Positions 1 to 11,259 of a stretch of 64,000 nt of DNA are shown piece after piece. This stretch comes from Xanthostigma xanthostigma. Lineage: Eukaryota > Arthropoda > Insecta > Raphidioptera > Raphidiidae. Numbering within the stretch: the stretch's first letter is position 1; each line of letters starts with the position of its first letter. The notes beneath the pieces are model-generated. The model saw only the letters and a program-made list of their open reading frames with translations. It made no database searches and was not told where the DNA came from. The stretch is taken from contig OY754467.1 of the NCBI GenBank assembly GCA_963575645.1, positions 20,124,001 through 20,188,000 on the forward strand, in the 5' to 3' direction. A program made the position numbers and the translations under genes.

Positions 1-1030
1 TTTTTCAAGCAGAACGAATTTTAAATTCTACAACGCTTTTCTTATGGACAAATATGTGGTCACAATCTATCATTGTCAAATTATATTTTCTGACAATTAA
101 ATTGAAAGTTCTCTAAAATTCTTTATGTAATTTATATGCCTAAAATAAGTGTATATATTCTATGCTAAAGAAAATTCAAGTACCTACATAGTCCCTGATG
201 CGTAGATATAAAATTGTATCATGATTTGTCTTTATTAAATTTGATCCAGAATCTCTGCACCTCAACAACGATAGTTCTACGAAAATAAAACGGATTTTGT
301 ATCATATTCATTTCCATATTATGCTCACGCAGTTATTATTACATATCACGAATTGTAAAAAGCATTATTTCATAAAGCTCGTTCATAATTAGTATAAGCC
401 TGCAAAAGTACATTGACAACGATATAATAGCCCTTTTCTATACCCTTTTGTCTCCAAGGCCAGTTACGTTACACAACTGATTTTTTTTCCGAGGAGTTGA
501 TGTTATTATAAAGAAACAGTATTCCAAATTTCATACGTCTAGGTGGAACAGTTTCCAAGGGACGAGTTTCCAAAAATCACGATTTGGGGAATTCACTTAC
601 TGACTGACTTATAGATCATCATAAAGTAGCGTATAGTTGATAAAGCGTCCTCCAACTCTAATCAAAATTTTCAAGCGTGAATCCTATGGTTGAAGGTTAG
701 GGGATGGAGTTTAAAGTTGGAGTTAGGGGTTGAAGCTAGGTTGAAGTTAGGGGTTAAGGTCGTTTGCTATAGCAAAGTATGACCTCAGCGGTGGGGATAA
801 AAACATGGAGTTTCAGGCTTGAAAATCTTGTTTGGAATTGTAGATTGCCAATCGGTCAGAATAACCTATTTTATAATACACAATTCTGGGAGGAGCATCG
901 ATCCGCGAATGCATCAACCGGTCGTCAAAAGACTACTCGCGTTTAGATAGTGCTGGGATATGGCGTGTGATGTAATGAATTACCTATAGTATACACTATC
1001 ATACGTAATGAAGTGTGGTACATGACTGTA
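1..1030. other. non-coding flank with a dispersed-repeat-like stretch
   Basis: No gene is seen. Bases 480-600 have the wording of an insect dispersed repeat (a 'TTTCATACGTCTAGG' stretch followed by TTCACTTACTGACTGACTTA), but no ends could be defined. At about 688-765 a short imperfect array of GTTAGGGGTTGAAG-like units of roughly 13-16 bp is visible. The rest is AT-rich DNA without a recognisable element. Confidence 0.4.
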
Positions 1031-1463
1031 ATATTGTTACACGCTCCTCTTTGGGACGACAAAGAATTTCGTGAGACAACAATCGGCTCGTCATTCTAAC
1101 AATGACACACGGATTTTCATGAACAACAATCGGCTTGATTGTTTACATAATAACAATGTGCGTAGGTAAAAACGGCTTTGTTGACAAATTTCAGACAACA
1201 GTGAATGCAAGAAAAAGAAATAACTATTCAGTATTCAGCGCATATAATCGAAGAATCTCGCTAGAGATTCTTTTCTGTGCTAAATGCCAACGAATCTCTA
1301 GCGTATTCTTATACATTGATTTTGCCTTTGTCCCATATAACGCCGTGTATATGAAGCAAGTTTCCAAGTTTTATAGTTCTGTGACCACGTGACTTTCATA
1401 GGACCGATTTTTCGTATCACCCATATATACTTCTGTACCACAATAACAGCTTATACTGCAAAA

Positions 1464-1535
1464 GTGCCCGTGGACTAACGGTTACGACGTTAGACTAGTA
1501 ATAACAGGGTCTCGGGTTCGATTCCCGCTGGCATC
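1464..1535 (+). pseudogene. tRNA-like sequence (tRNA pseudogene or SINE head)
   Basis: The acceptor arms GTGCCCG (1464-1470) and CTGGCAT (1528-1534) pair at six of seven positions counting one wobble. A T-arm with CGGGTTCGATTCCCG gives a consensus B box, and GTGGACTAACGGTTA resembles an A box. The anticodon arm is irregular: GTTA/TAAC pair around a nine-base loop containing CTAGTAA, which would suit a Thr-AGT anticodon only if the stem register were shifted. The D-stem does not pair well. It is followed within 20 bases by a run of T, as in polymerase III units. A functional tRNA is unlikely; a tRNA-derived SINE head is the alternative. Confidence 0.5.
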
Positions 1536-1539
1536 ATTG

Positions 1540-1940
1540 GAAATTTTTTTTTCTACTCCATTTTATTTCCACTTGATATTTATATATAATCATATTTTTT
1601 ATTTTTATTTTAAATTTTTTTTTATATTTTTAATTGTTTTTTTTATTTTTACCTAATTTATTTCCTCAATTTTTTTCTCATATACATATTTTTATTTCTT
1701 TTTTAATTTTTAATTTTTTTTCTTGTTTTTTGAAAAATACACTTTCGTCAAATTTTTTATTAAAAAATAACAAAATATATGATTGAAGTTAGATTTAAAT
1801 AATTTAATTTATTAAAAAACATATTCATCATAAAAAGTGCAACAAAAATTACAAAGAGGAAAGTTTTCAAAGTGAAACTTTTTTTTAATGCAAAATAAGT
1901 ATTTTACAAATAATATGAAAAAATTTTTGTATTTTTAATG
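1540..1940. other. extremely AT-rich tract
   Basis: About 400 bases of long T and A runs with almost no G or C follow the tRNA-like sequence. Nothing else is recognisable here. It could be the decayed body of a SINE or simple low-complexity filler inside the 1.4 kb insertion. Confidence 0.5.
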
Positions 1941-2085
1941 GTTGGCCTTGTTCATTGATTTTTTTTCATGCCTTCAAAATTGGCCTTCATGGAATCTGTG
2001 GCCTCTTAATTCTAAAAATGCACATATGTTTATTTTTTGGAGAAAAAATAAAAATAATGTCTCACACTTCGGAAAAAGACGTGAA

Positions 2086-2643
2086 ATCTTAAAAAAAAAA
2101 CTTCGGAGAAGTAAAAACTTCGTTCTGTGCTAAATTCAAAAACTTGAGGCGACTGAATCTCAGAATTATAACTTAAAAAAAAAGAATTTCGGGGCAGACA
2201 AGAAATTGAAATCAAGCTCGAAATTCTGTGCCTAAGACGTCGAAAAAAAAAAGAATTTTGAGGCAGACAAGGAATTGAAATCCAACTTCGAAATTCTGTG
2301 CTTATAAAAGCTACAAGAGCAACAGCAAAAAAAAGTGCACAGACGGCGTTTTTTTAGTGGTAACTAAAGGAGTTATGCGAACACCGTCTTTGCATTTTTT
2401 TGCTGTTGCTCTTGTAGCTTTTATAAGCACAGAATTTCGAAGTTGGATTTCAATTCCTTGTCTGCCTCAAAATTCTTTTTTTTTTCGACGTCTTAGGCAC
2501 AGAATTTCGAGCTTGATTTCAATTTCTTGTCTGCCTCGAAATTCTTTTTTTTTAAGTTATAATTCTGAGATTCAGTCGCCTCAAGTTTTTGAATTTAGCA
2601 CAGAACGAAGTTTTTACTTCTCCGAAGTTTTTTTTTTAAGATA
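2086..2643. repeat. long near-perfect palindrome (about 263-bp arms, 33-base spacer)
   Basis: The left arm (2086-2348) and right arm (2382-2643) are reverse complements. Over the outer 235 or so bases only one substitution was seen by eye (CGGGG against CGAGG); the inner 25 bases next to the spacer carry a few differences. Each arm contains two units of a 69-bp direct repeat, opening with AGAATTT at 2183 and 2252, each with GGCAGACAA and CGAAATTCTGTGC. A third partial unit with TTCGTTCTGTGCTAAA lies at the outer end. A TTTTCTGTGCTAAATG match also sits at 1271-1286. A transcript through it would form a very long hairpin. The 101-codon frame at 2357-2662 is just the right arm read through. Confidence 0.9.
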
Positions 2644-3118
2644 TTATATACCAGCCCGATAGCTCAGTAGACGGACATTCATACATTGTGCTTCATCGAG
2701 TTAACAACCAACAAATAGTTGTGACATAAATTGACAGTCAATACCATGAACAGTACTGCGGTAACTGCTGAGATAAATTGATAAATGAACTGTGTAAATA
2801 AACAGTGCGCGAAATAAATAGTTTAACATAAATAATCTCTTGTATATAGTTAATAAATAAGTGTGCTAAATAAACTTAGGTGTGTTTATGTGTTGTTCAT
2901 ATTTTGTGTACATAAATAGTGACTTTGTGTTCATTATTAACTGTTGTTTTGTTTTTGTTACGTTGTAGAGAAGTACTATTGTTTGTCTGTTTAACTGTTT
3001 TGTTAACGTTTCACTACTGTAAATAAATATTTTCCACCACGAACTAGGACATTTTTGTTACAATATTATGTATTTAGATAATATTTCTAAGTAGAATAAA
3101 TAACAGTATAACTTGAAA

Positions 3119-3353
3119 CTCCTCCAAAAACATAAATGTAAAAACGGCCAAGTTCGATACAAAGAATAAGTGCAGGCTTTGTCGAAAAAAGAAAGTGAAA
3201 TCTAAGAGGGTTCTAAGTTTTCATTTGGCAAGTTTACATTCACGAGTCATTTATAGAAACTTGCTAACTAAAAACTTGTCACCTTCTTAAATCTCACTTC
3301 TTGTTTTCAACAAAGCCATTTATTCTTTTTCTCACATTTATGTTTTTGGTGGG
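3119..3353. mobile_element. foldback MITE with CCAAAAACATAAATGT ends
   Basis: Inverted arms of about 110 bp run 3121-3232 and 3253-3353, with a short spacer around CACGAGTCATT. The outer ends read CTCCAAAAACATAAATGT and, complemented, CCACCAAAAACATAAATGT. Arms share GGCTTTGT, AAGTGA and AGCAAGTTT blocks but have drifted noticeably. No clear target duplication is seen. It lies 57 bases past the LTR copy. It has no coding capacity, so it is non-autonomous; the superfamily is not determined. Confidence 0.75.
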
Positions 3354-3604
3354 ATACACAATACAGCGAGCATGTAAATTGAATAATTAACGACAGGTAA
3401 AAAATCAAATTGCGTTCATGATAGCAGAAATTATAATAAATTGCTTTCTGTAATATAATATTTTATTAATTAATTATAGAGATTACTGTTTAAATCACAT
3501 AATTGTTTTAGATGATTTTGTTATTTACATATTGCTTTTCCATGGCTCCTTTATTACCGTCCGCCAATTCCCATGTTCTAGTCCGACAACTGATAAAAAT
3601 ATTA

Positions 3605-3687
3605 CTTGATTTTTGTTTATATAAGCATAGTTCTTGATTTTTGTTTATATAAACATAGGTTCTTGATTTTTGTTTATATAAACTAAC
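3605..3687 (+). repeat. three tandem units of 28-29 bp
   Basis: CTTGATTTTTGTTTATATAA begins at 3605, 3633 and 3662, each followed by a variable (G/A)CATAG(G)TT or ACTAACGT linker. The units are nearly identical, which indicates recent slippage or expansion. No function is evident. Confidence 0.85.
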
Positions 3688-3762
3688 GTCTTGAAAATAA
3701 TGGATGTTGAAAATGTATAAAATTATTTTTTTTATTTTTTATGTTAGTACGGCTGGTATTTG

Positions 3763-3931
3763 TATGTAGAAATAATTAAAGTTGGATGGGCAGCCAAAAT
3801 ATATAAACAACATTTTCCTTTTTTGCACGTTAATAAATGTTTTATTTTATAAAAAAAAATAAAAATAAAAAATAAAACAAAAAAAATTATATAATTGGCT
3901 GCCTCATCCAACTTTAATTATTTCTACATAT
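3763..3931. mobile_element. foldback MITE, about 43-bp terminal inverted repeats
   Basis: TATGTAGAAATAATTAAAGT at 3763 is the start of the left arm (3763-3805). The right arm (3889-3931) is its reverse complement with one or two differences; both arms contain GTTGGATG and GCAGCCAA. The centre is an A-rich low-complexity stretch. A short non-autonomous element; superfamily not determined and no clear target duplication. Confidence 0.75.
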
Positions 3932-3934
3932 AAA

Positions 3935-6900
3935 ATTAATGTTGTGCAATATTTTCTTGTTCGTTTTGGTTGCTTCTTCTTCTTAAAACCTAAATGCCTG
4001 ATCATTTAAGAGCGTTCTGCAGATTGTTCTTAACGCAATTATTACATTTGTAATGAAATATAAAATAAATTATTAATTTTCATTACTTGATGTGAACGCA
4101 GTGTAGATACTGCTTGATGTAAACACAGTTTTCCTTTTCCACTTTCACAGATTTATTTCAGCTCTTCATGTGTACGCCTTTTTCGCAAACGGTACTAGGA
4201 AATGATACATTTGTATGTATGTATATGGAAACTTGTATATAAAAATATACTATATAATATACATTATATAACATTTTGTATTATGTTGGAACACTATAAA
4301 AGGTCCCATACGTTTTAACTTTGCTTTGGGACACTGATATTGTTATGTAACTGGTGTATACCAGTAGAGAGATTTTCAGTGGTATGAATCCTTATTTGTA
4401 AATTTAAACGTGCCTAAAATTGACTCACATAAAAACCTTTACGCGCGGTCGCGGTGTAACTAGGCTCCGTAACGGTTTGCCGTATGCCCGATTTTTCTTC
4501 ACTACACGATAAGCATCCGAAAGATATATTTAAGAATTTATTCGTTTTCATCACTGCCCGATTGTACTTATCCCAGAGAAGTTATGTGCTAGTTGGCGTA
4601 GAAGATATTTATTTAAATGCTCTCTGCGCATGATTCAAATACTGATAACTTCAGTGTTGTTTTTATAACCTCAAAAGTAAAATAAATGTGTGTATTGTCC
4701 TCATATTGATGAATAGCAAAGAAATAGTATTGAAAACTATTTGTGTGACATGCTAACATATTTTTCGACCAAAGTGAAAAAGAAATTTTAAAAGGTTAGG
4801 TTTACTTAGCGCTCTTTGTTTTATTTTTACTTCTTTGTCTGCGTTGATAACGTTGAATACGAGAATTACTAGAAACCATGGTAATCCAGTTCTAAAAGTA
4901 CTTTGAAAGAAATCTTATCATCCTACCATTATAGAACACTAAATAGGCCAAAGATAACATAAATAATTGACACTAGAAATGTGATATTTAAAAAAATTCA
5001 CAATATTTTATAGTGGTATAAAACAGAAGCAAAACAATGAGGGCTATTACTAATTATTACTAAATGCTATTGCTAACTTTGAGTCTTGAAGAAGTTAACA
5101 GTGTTAACAAAGCGTTGACAATTAAAGTTAAAATATCGCTCAAAAATGTTCACATTCCCATTATTTAAGAATTTAAATAGTGTTTATAGTGACGTGAAAA
5201 ACTCACCCCTTGGGCCTTGGCCCTTCACTTGGATAGTTTTTTTAAGTGGTGTAGGCTTTGAGATGCTTTTAATAAAAGTTACTAACGTTGATGAATAAGT
5301 CATATGCATGAGATTCTACATTGGTTTAAATTTTTATAAATATATTTTAGTTCCGGATATCGTAATGGTTATTTTATTAATCTAATCACTGAAAAAAAAC
5401 ACAAATAATAAAAAAGAAATGTAGAAAATACGCGCTATTTTCGAATTATCAAAACGCAACGTGATGTCAGAGTAGGTATATATCAACAACAATTTCCATG
5501 ACGACCGTGTCGTCTAACAGTAAGATTTTGGCAGTATTTAGAGAAAACAACAAACAAACTTTATTTAGAACATTGACAATTTGACATCAAGGTTGACATG
5601 CATCGTATATCATGATGTCAAATAAGCCCTCGAACATGGCCGATTGTTCAAACTGTCTATTTTTGAAAGTGAAATTTAATAATTTTTTTCTTATGATAAT
5701 ATTACATTTTTAAATGATTATCAATTTTTTTCTGTATTATGGTTGTCTAAATAATTTATTAAAAAAATAAAAAAATACATGCATATGACCTATTACAACA
5801 AGAGACCAGTTTGAAACTAATTTCAAATCGGTCGTGTACTGTCGACCCATATGCGGCTCCTCATTCTCTAAAGTCTAACGTATGAAAGATCACAGAACGA
5901 TCGCATCCTGAACCGGTTTGAATCTCAAATTGCAGCACAGTCTCAACCAGTGTGCAGAGGGCCTTAATGTTACTTCAAGTTGACCTCATTTTTTTGAAAA
6001 AAACTCCATACGAATTGAGTCAGTAGTTTTTACTGCTTGAGCAAACAAACAGATAAACAGCAGTTTTATATTTATTTCTCGTAGAAAATGAAACTACACT
6101 CACATTTTATTAATAAACAGTAAATGTTGTGTCGATCTCTGCAAAATCTTGGTAACTGCTTATCAATAAAACGACTTCAAAGAAAATAAAAAATGAAATG
6201 TATTATAAATAGAAGATTTAGCGGATATTCGAAGACCAAATAGATAACAAAGAGCTAGTCAATATAGAGGCAATCAAATTTATATCGTAAATAATTCAAC
6301 AATACTTTTATGTCAGTTATAAGAAAACTGAACGCGCTTCGTCAGAAATAAAACGGCCTATAAATTCATGTTGAACTCATTCATACAAAACATACATATA
6401 GAGCTTATTTTCAGGCCGTTGCTTCGAATCATAAAGTCATATTTCAGGTGAAGCCGAAAATCCGCTCAATTTATGAGTCTTGATAATACCGTATTTCCTG
6501 TTTACAATTTCAAACAAATCTAGATGTTGAGCGCCCGTTCACTCATTTTTATTTAATACTACTTTTTTTTTAACTGTAAAAAGGGGATAACAAAGCCGGA
6601 CATTTGGACCCGATTTGAACTACTATAGTGGTACCATTCAAATTTTGACATCATCGATTTCTCGTGGAGATTGCATAACTAATTAAGCTTTCTTCACTTC
6701 GCGTTAAACTTACTTCCTCTTTCGTTATAGAAATACTTTTGATCACTCTTGCTTACGGAGGCTGTGAGCAAAGTATTTTGAAACTTAAGAGTTAAGTTGG
6801 AATCTCACGACAAATATTTGTCACGTCATTGGAACGGACGTACAAATATTTAGCACTGATCCTTTTCCACAAATTATTAGGAAGTTTCCCATTTTTTTAA

Positions 6901-7450
6901 ACCCTTAATCATAGTCCTAAAGATTACAAAATTAATGGCGAAAGAATTTTTGTAACAAAAAGCTATGCTAGTTCAAAATTAAAGTTTGAATATACCGGTC
7001 TCAGCACGGGTGATGTCACCTGATACAAGTGTCATACTTGTAGTAACTAGAAATATAGGAAGTCAACAGACAATTAACATTTGAATAGATGTAAAAATTA
7101 ATATTTTAATGTCAAGTTTGACAAGTCTGAATACATTTTAAATGATATACTACTTACTATAGTTTTAGCTACTATAACTACAAATATGACATTTCGTGCC
7201 GCACAGCGTCATAATAGCCGACCCCGCATGCAAAAAATTAAATATCTCCGTTGAAGGTAAAGTTATTGAAATAATGTTTTCAGTATTTTTAAAGTTATCA
7301 TTATTACCAGGATATGACACTGTCATTATTAGCGCTTTCGTTTTTCAAAGGACTAAATAATATTACGTGTATCCTCAGTGTTATTTAATGTTTTAAGCTA
7401 TCGTTTTTCATTTAATAGTACTGACCACGTTTCCTAACGAGTGTTATAAA
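3935..7450. other. gene-free AT-rich stretch
   Basis: About 3.5 kb with no open frame worth reporting and no clearly bounded element. Stretches near 6540-6800 and 7190-7330 read like decayed dispersed repeat. Nothing else can be supported. Confidence 0.5.
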
Positions 7451-7456
7451 AATGTA

Positions 7457-7919
7457 GGCCAGTAAAATGAAGATGATTTGATCCTAAACATTTCCACAAA
7501 ATCACAAAAGGGTGCAAATTTTAGAAAACATTTATACAAGTATGATACACAATCTGTCAAAATTATGACTGGAAATTGTTAAAAAAGAGTTAAAAAAACT
7601 GTGTTTATCTGTTATTTAGTTGTATCTCCAGCCATATTTTTTATTGATAATATTGTAAAAGAGATAATGATTTGCGAAAATGTCTTTAAAAATATTTCTC
7701 CACCTATTGTTAGATATTATTAAAGTAGAAAAGTTGAAAATTTTCACGGCTAACAAAAAGTCTAAAAACACCCAACATTTAAAAATACGAAAAATTATCA
7801 ATTATTTTTCTATTTTTTATTGATTTATAAAAATCGAGCCAAAACGTGTCTCCTTATATCCGCTCCGAGTTCTTCTAACTTTCGAATTAGTGGAAACTGA
7901 GTTTGTCATTTTACTGGCC
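7457..7919. mobile_element. TA-flanked MITE with GGCCAGTAAAATGA ends (463 bp)
   Basis: The element starts GGCCAGTAAAATGA and ends TCATTTTACTGGCC, with TA directly outside both ends (7455-7456 and 7920-7921). A TA duplication with short terminal repeats fits a Tc1/mariner-type MITE by family knowledge. The first 150 bases match the inverted copy at 27358-27616, including CATTTCCACAAAATCACAAA and ATACACAATCTGTCAAAATT; the right ends also match. The middle about 240 bases are unique to this longer copy. No transposase is encoded. Confidence 0.8.
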
Positions 7920-7921
7920 TA

Positions 7922-8800
7922 AATGATCGAAATAGAACTATCTCCAAAAAGCTAGTCAGTGAAGAAAAGCGCAGTTTTGTTTCCCACATTCCTCTTTTTA
8001 TGTATTCAACTTTCTTCAAACCATATTTTTTGCAGTCTTTCGCGTTGAGAAGAGAACTTCCAATAAAGTGATATAATGATTCAGTTAATTTTATTACAAT
8101 GGTTGTTATTTGGGTAAATACACCGTAACACCAGTCACGGGAACATTGTCACAATTTCTACAACGCACAATAATTATTTGTGCATTAGTCAAGTACACAC
8201 GTCGTGGGATGGCGGCTTTAGATGCATTAATTTAAGAAAATCAATAAAAATCCTTTGACATATTTGCGAGAAAATAACTATGAATTAACAAGTTAAATTG
8301 AATGCATGTATCTCATTACAAAACAGCCTTTGAACTGTTGAAAGTTTATTTCTAATTATCTTTGTCGTACAATAATCCAGTTGAGTTTTCGTATAACTTT
8401 CACAGTTTAAAGTGAATGTAATTAACAATGCTGTCTTTTAATATAAATGTTAATTTATAACCTTAATGTTACAAAATAAAATAAATGAAGCCGAGCCGAG
8501 TTGATAAGATCGCGATCTTTAAAACGAATATCAATCACTTTCATGAAGAGCGGCGTTGTGTGACGTAACGAGATGCTGTTAAAGCCAACGACGTCTTTCG
8601 AATACAGACTGTAACAAGACATTGTTTTCTGAATGGAATATTCAGTCAATGAAAGTTTGAAAAAAATAACGTTTTATGAAAGATTCGTTAAGAGGATGAA
8701 AAATTAGTTGTAAAAACCAACTCATTGCAAGAAAAGTGAACAACTTCACTAAAACAATTTGATTTCGTGTATAGGCAGCAATAAAACGGAAAAAACATCA
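7922..8800. other. no recognised feature
   Basis: AT-rich, non-coding, with no clear inverted or tandem structure. A short minus-strand open frame near 8455-8649 has no coding signature. Confidence 0.4.
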
Positions 8801-8837
8801 TCTGAGCAGTTTTGGGTTCTATACATGTTTAAAAATT

Positions 8838-9600
8838 CTGCACACTATACCTACACGAACCAGCACAGCACAGTTTCGCACACTATATCTGCACGGAGCA
8901 GTAACTTTTGATTGCAGTTTCCGTGTGTAGCAGATATTTTGCAGCTTTCAAGTAATGGGTGTGTAACATAGAGGTATGTAGTTCGATGGAAGAAGTTTTT
9001 ATTTTGACGATGGTTTGTGAAGAGGAAGGAGGAGAATCTAGGAAAAAAGAATGTTTTAGAGGTTCACCTTTTTAGTGAAAAATATGGTGAATATTTATAC
9101 ATATTTATACCATAGTGTCCATCGTTATAATAATATTAAGAAAAATATTAGGTTTATATAGTGTACGACGTTTCGTCTATAGAAAAAGTCTAAACGTATA
9201 GCCGAAACGTACATTAAATAAATCTTATATTTATGTCCACGTACTTGCGATTTTTTCTTAATATGGTGAATGTCATCATTAATTTCCTGAATTATGGAAA
9301 GAGATCAACAACAATTCTTTCAATATTTTCAAAAATTCTATGAGCTTTTGTATATCATTTCTTTTCACCTACAGTACCAAAACAGCACCCAAAACGCAAA
9401 AATAACACGGTCAGACATAGAAATTGCAGGTCAGACCAACGCGATTTGCTTTGACGGCCATTGCAAGTTGCTGGTTGCAGGTTCGGGTCTAACGTGTGTT
9501 ACTCCGTTAAATAACATGGGTATCTTTACGATACGTGCTGTGCTGTTTGTGCTGATCCGTACAGGCACCTATAGTGTGTGCGGTCATAGCGTTCAGTGAT
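8838..9600. repeat. decayed dispersed repeats with GCACACTA / GTGTGCGCGGTC motifs
   Basis: CACACTATACCTACACGAAC and CGCACACTATATCTGCACGG at 8840-8900, and GCAAGTTGCTGGTTGCAGGT at 9463-9482, share wording with 13536-13650 and 53495-53645, so a low-copy dispersed family is likely. Between them, 9155-9208 holds an inverted pair, GTACGACGTTTCGTCTATA and TATAGCCGAAACGTACATT, followed by ATAAATC. That layout resembles the termini of hammerhead-bearing retroelements, but no CUGANGA core is present. Bounds are approximate. Confidence 0.45.
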
Positions 9601-10640
9601 TTAATATTTTCTGAAATATTCGTTAAAATTTACACATGAAAATTGAAAACTTTTCATTCACCCCGTAACCTTTAAGCATCACTACTCTAAAGTCTAGATC
9701 TTTAGGAATTTTCTCATCAGAACATTTTCTCGCATGTTCGATAAACGAAATCTGTACCGATCGAGAAAGAATATTTGTTTTCCATGTTTTCCATTTAAGT
9801 CAATTTTCGAATTCCTACGTCCAGATCACAATCCTTCAAAGTGTCAGGCAATTAATTATTTCTATCGCATTCGATACAGTCATTTAAAACAGCTGTTTTT
9901 CGCCCAGTTCGATTCACAGAACTTGTGTAACACGTTCATTTCAACGACACGTACTACCGCCCTCGCTGTATGCTCCATAATGTGCTCCAATATTACAGTC
10001 ATCGATCTTCCTAACTCAGACGTCTCTTTACGTCTTTTACACCTTGCACTCAACACAACAACTATAATCGTGTCTTTTTGACAAAGTACGTGAATAATAT
10101 GTATAGCAAATATGGCCAGATGTTTCTACTCGAGTTTTCTGCAAGCGAATGATGTGGTAAATTGACACTTTTCAAAAAAAAAGGAAAGAAAGAAAAAATT
10201 AATCAAAAATTATCTCGGTACTTGCCGCGTGTCTGAAGCGCTTGTCCCAAAAACGACTTTAAGCCGATTTTAATTAAACTTATTTGTGAATGTGTTCGTG
10301 AAGATTTCATTTAAGACGCAATATATGAATGAGTTTTAACTTTTGTTGATATGGAAATTTTTAATTCATTACAGAAAATCGTACTACTTAAAATGCATAC
10401 GAACCTCTTTTGGGCGCCCTGTCTATGTTGCGTTTTATATGGAAAGATTTTCTGTAATGCATGATTTCCATATCAACTCATTTATATATTGCATCGTAAA
10501 TGAACTCCACTGTACACTAAATTTTATATTTTTAAATTACATTGTTTTCAAATTGTACCTTAATTGGCTACCTTGCGAGTTATGTCCATATTTTTTACTA
10601 AAAAGAAAGGTTAATTTTTTTTAGAGCTGTATTTATCAAG
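9601..10640. other. no recognised feature
   Basis: Non-coding, AT-rich. Open frames of 93-115 codons at 9734-10081 and 10343-10624 lack any motif, codon preference or conserved context, and are considered chance. Confidence 0.4.
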
Positions 10641-10653
10641 AAAGCCGACTGTA

Positions 10654-10960
10654 TATTTTTTTTATGTATGTTCACCGATTTCTTCGTCAATTATGGACCG
10701 ATTTTCAAAATTCTTTTTGATTCGAAAGGGTGCCCTTCCGAGGTGGTCCCATCGGAACCAAGTCAGGATCTGATGGTGTAATCCGGAGAAATCGAGGGAA
10801 ACTCGCAAATTTCAAAAGCACGCATAATGTTTTTTTTATGTATGTTCATCGATTTCTCCGTCAATTGTGGACCGATTTTCAAAATTATATTTATCTAACA
10901 CTAAAAAGAGAAAAATAAAATATTTTTAACAAAAAAATTGAACCGACTTCAAAATATGCA
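10654..10960 (+). repeat. dispersed repeat with internal 172-bp direct duplication
   Basis: Segments at 10654-10721 and 10826-10893 repeat in direct orientation: TTTTTTATGTATGTTCA, CGATTTCT(T/C)CGTCAATT and TGGACCGATTTTCAAAATT. The first copy is followed by GGTGCCCTTCCGAGGTGGTC and CCAAGTCAGGATCTGATGG, wording of a common arthropod dispersed repeat by memory. The tail GAACCGACTTCAAAA at 10940-10954 fits the same family. The 62-codon frame across 10730-10918 is repeat sequence, not a gene. Confidence 0.6.
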
Positions 10961-10971
10961 CTAAAAAGTCA

Positions 10972-11258
10972 AAAATAATTGCGTATTGAAATGAAAAATA
11001 TTAGACTACTTAAAATTCAATCAAATTATTACGATAATATCATGTACTTACAATTATTGTTATTTTTGGAGTCGGTGTCAGTCAAAATGAAATCTATTCC
11101 GAGAACTAGAGACATGTAAGATTTAAATTGCTACTTTCGAATTCCGATATGACACCGACTCCAAAAATAACAATAATTGTAAGTACATGATATTATCGTA
11201 ATAATTTGATTGAATTTTAAGTAGTCTAATATTTTTCATTTCAATACGCAATTATTTT
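10972..11258. repeat. perfect palindrome, 109-bp arms and 69-base spacer
   Basis: Left arm 10972-11080 and right arm 11150-11258 are exact reverse complements as far as can be read by eye. They run from AAAATAATTGCGTATTG inwards to GGAGTCGGTGTCA and back. The spacer (11081-11149) shows no symmetry. A perfect match of this length means it is either a recent inverted duplication or is homogenised by gene conversion. It abuts the GAACCGACTTCAAAA tail of the preceding repeat, so the inner GGAGTCGGTGTC may be its inverted relative. No coding content. Confidence 0.9.
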
Positions 11259-11259
11259 A

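Larger units (their letters stand above)
1247..2647. mobile_element. about 1.4 kb insertion inside the LTR
   Basis: This segment has no counterpart in the second LTR copy. Its borders fall at the LTR's TATATA stretch: CATATAA precedes it and TATATACC follows, consistent with a target duplication of about 5 bp (ATATA). From left to right it holds a 12-bp inverted repeat (CGCTAGAGATTC at 1259-1270, complement at 1292-1303), a tRNA-like sequence, a very AT-rich tract at 1540-1940, and the large palindrome that reaches its right edge. No coding region is seen. The class is unknown, and it may be more than one insertion event. It must be younger than the LTR. Confidence 0.6.
1035..3062 (+). mobile_element. 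solo LTR, Gypsy/Ty3-type, interrupted by an insertion (copy 1)
   Basis: Two separated blocks, about 1035-1246 and 2646-3062, align in order with the uninterrupted LTR at 23247-23955. The outer ends are TGTTACA at both termini, and ATAT lies directly outside each end (1031-1034 and 3063-3066), a 4-bp target-site duplication. An ATAT target is the known preference of the 17.6/297 group of insect Gypsy elements; assignment to that group is inference. No gag-pol region accompanies it, so it looks like a solo LTR left by recombination. Visible divergence from the second copy suggests an old fossil. The interruption falls at the LTR's TATA region. A short open frame near 1135-1392 is part of the LTR and is not a gene. 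Confidence 0.75.

Noticed and set aside
1135-1392. 85-codon frame at 1135 and 80-codon frame at 23324 as homologous genes
   Set aside because: Their similarity comes from both lying in copies of the same LTR; the shared peptide is LTR sequence.
2357-2662. 101-codon plus-strand frame as a gene
   Set aside because: It is a read-through of the right arm of the palindrome and its 69-bp units; the left arm gives the mirrored frame.
2650-2685. AGCCCGATAGCTCAGTAGACGG-like stretch as a tRNA D-arm
   Set aside because: The wording recalls a tRNA A box, but the segment aligns with the LTR at 23500-23560 and no T-arm follows at tRNA spacing.
9155-9208. Hammerhead ribozyme at the GTTTCG/CGAAAC inverted pair
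   Set aside because: The GAAAC words and inverted arms are present, but there is no CUGANGA core on either strand.
9734-10081. 115-codon frame as a gene
   Set aside because: No motif or signal, and composition like its flanks; a frame this long is expected occasionally in 64 kb read in six frames.
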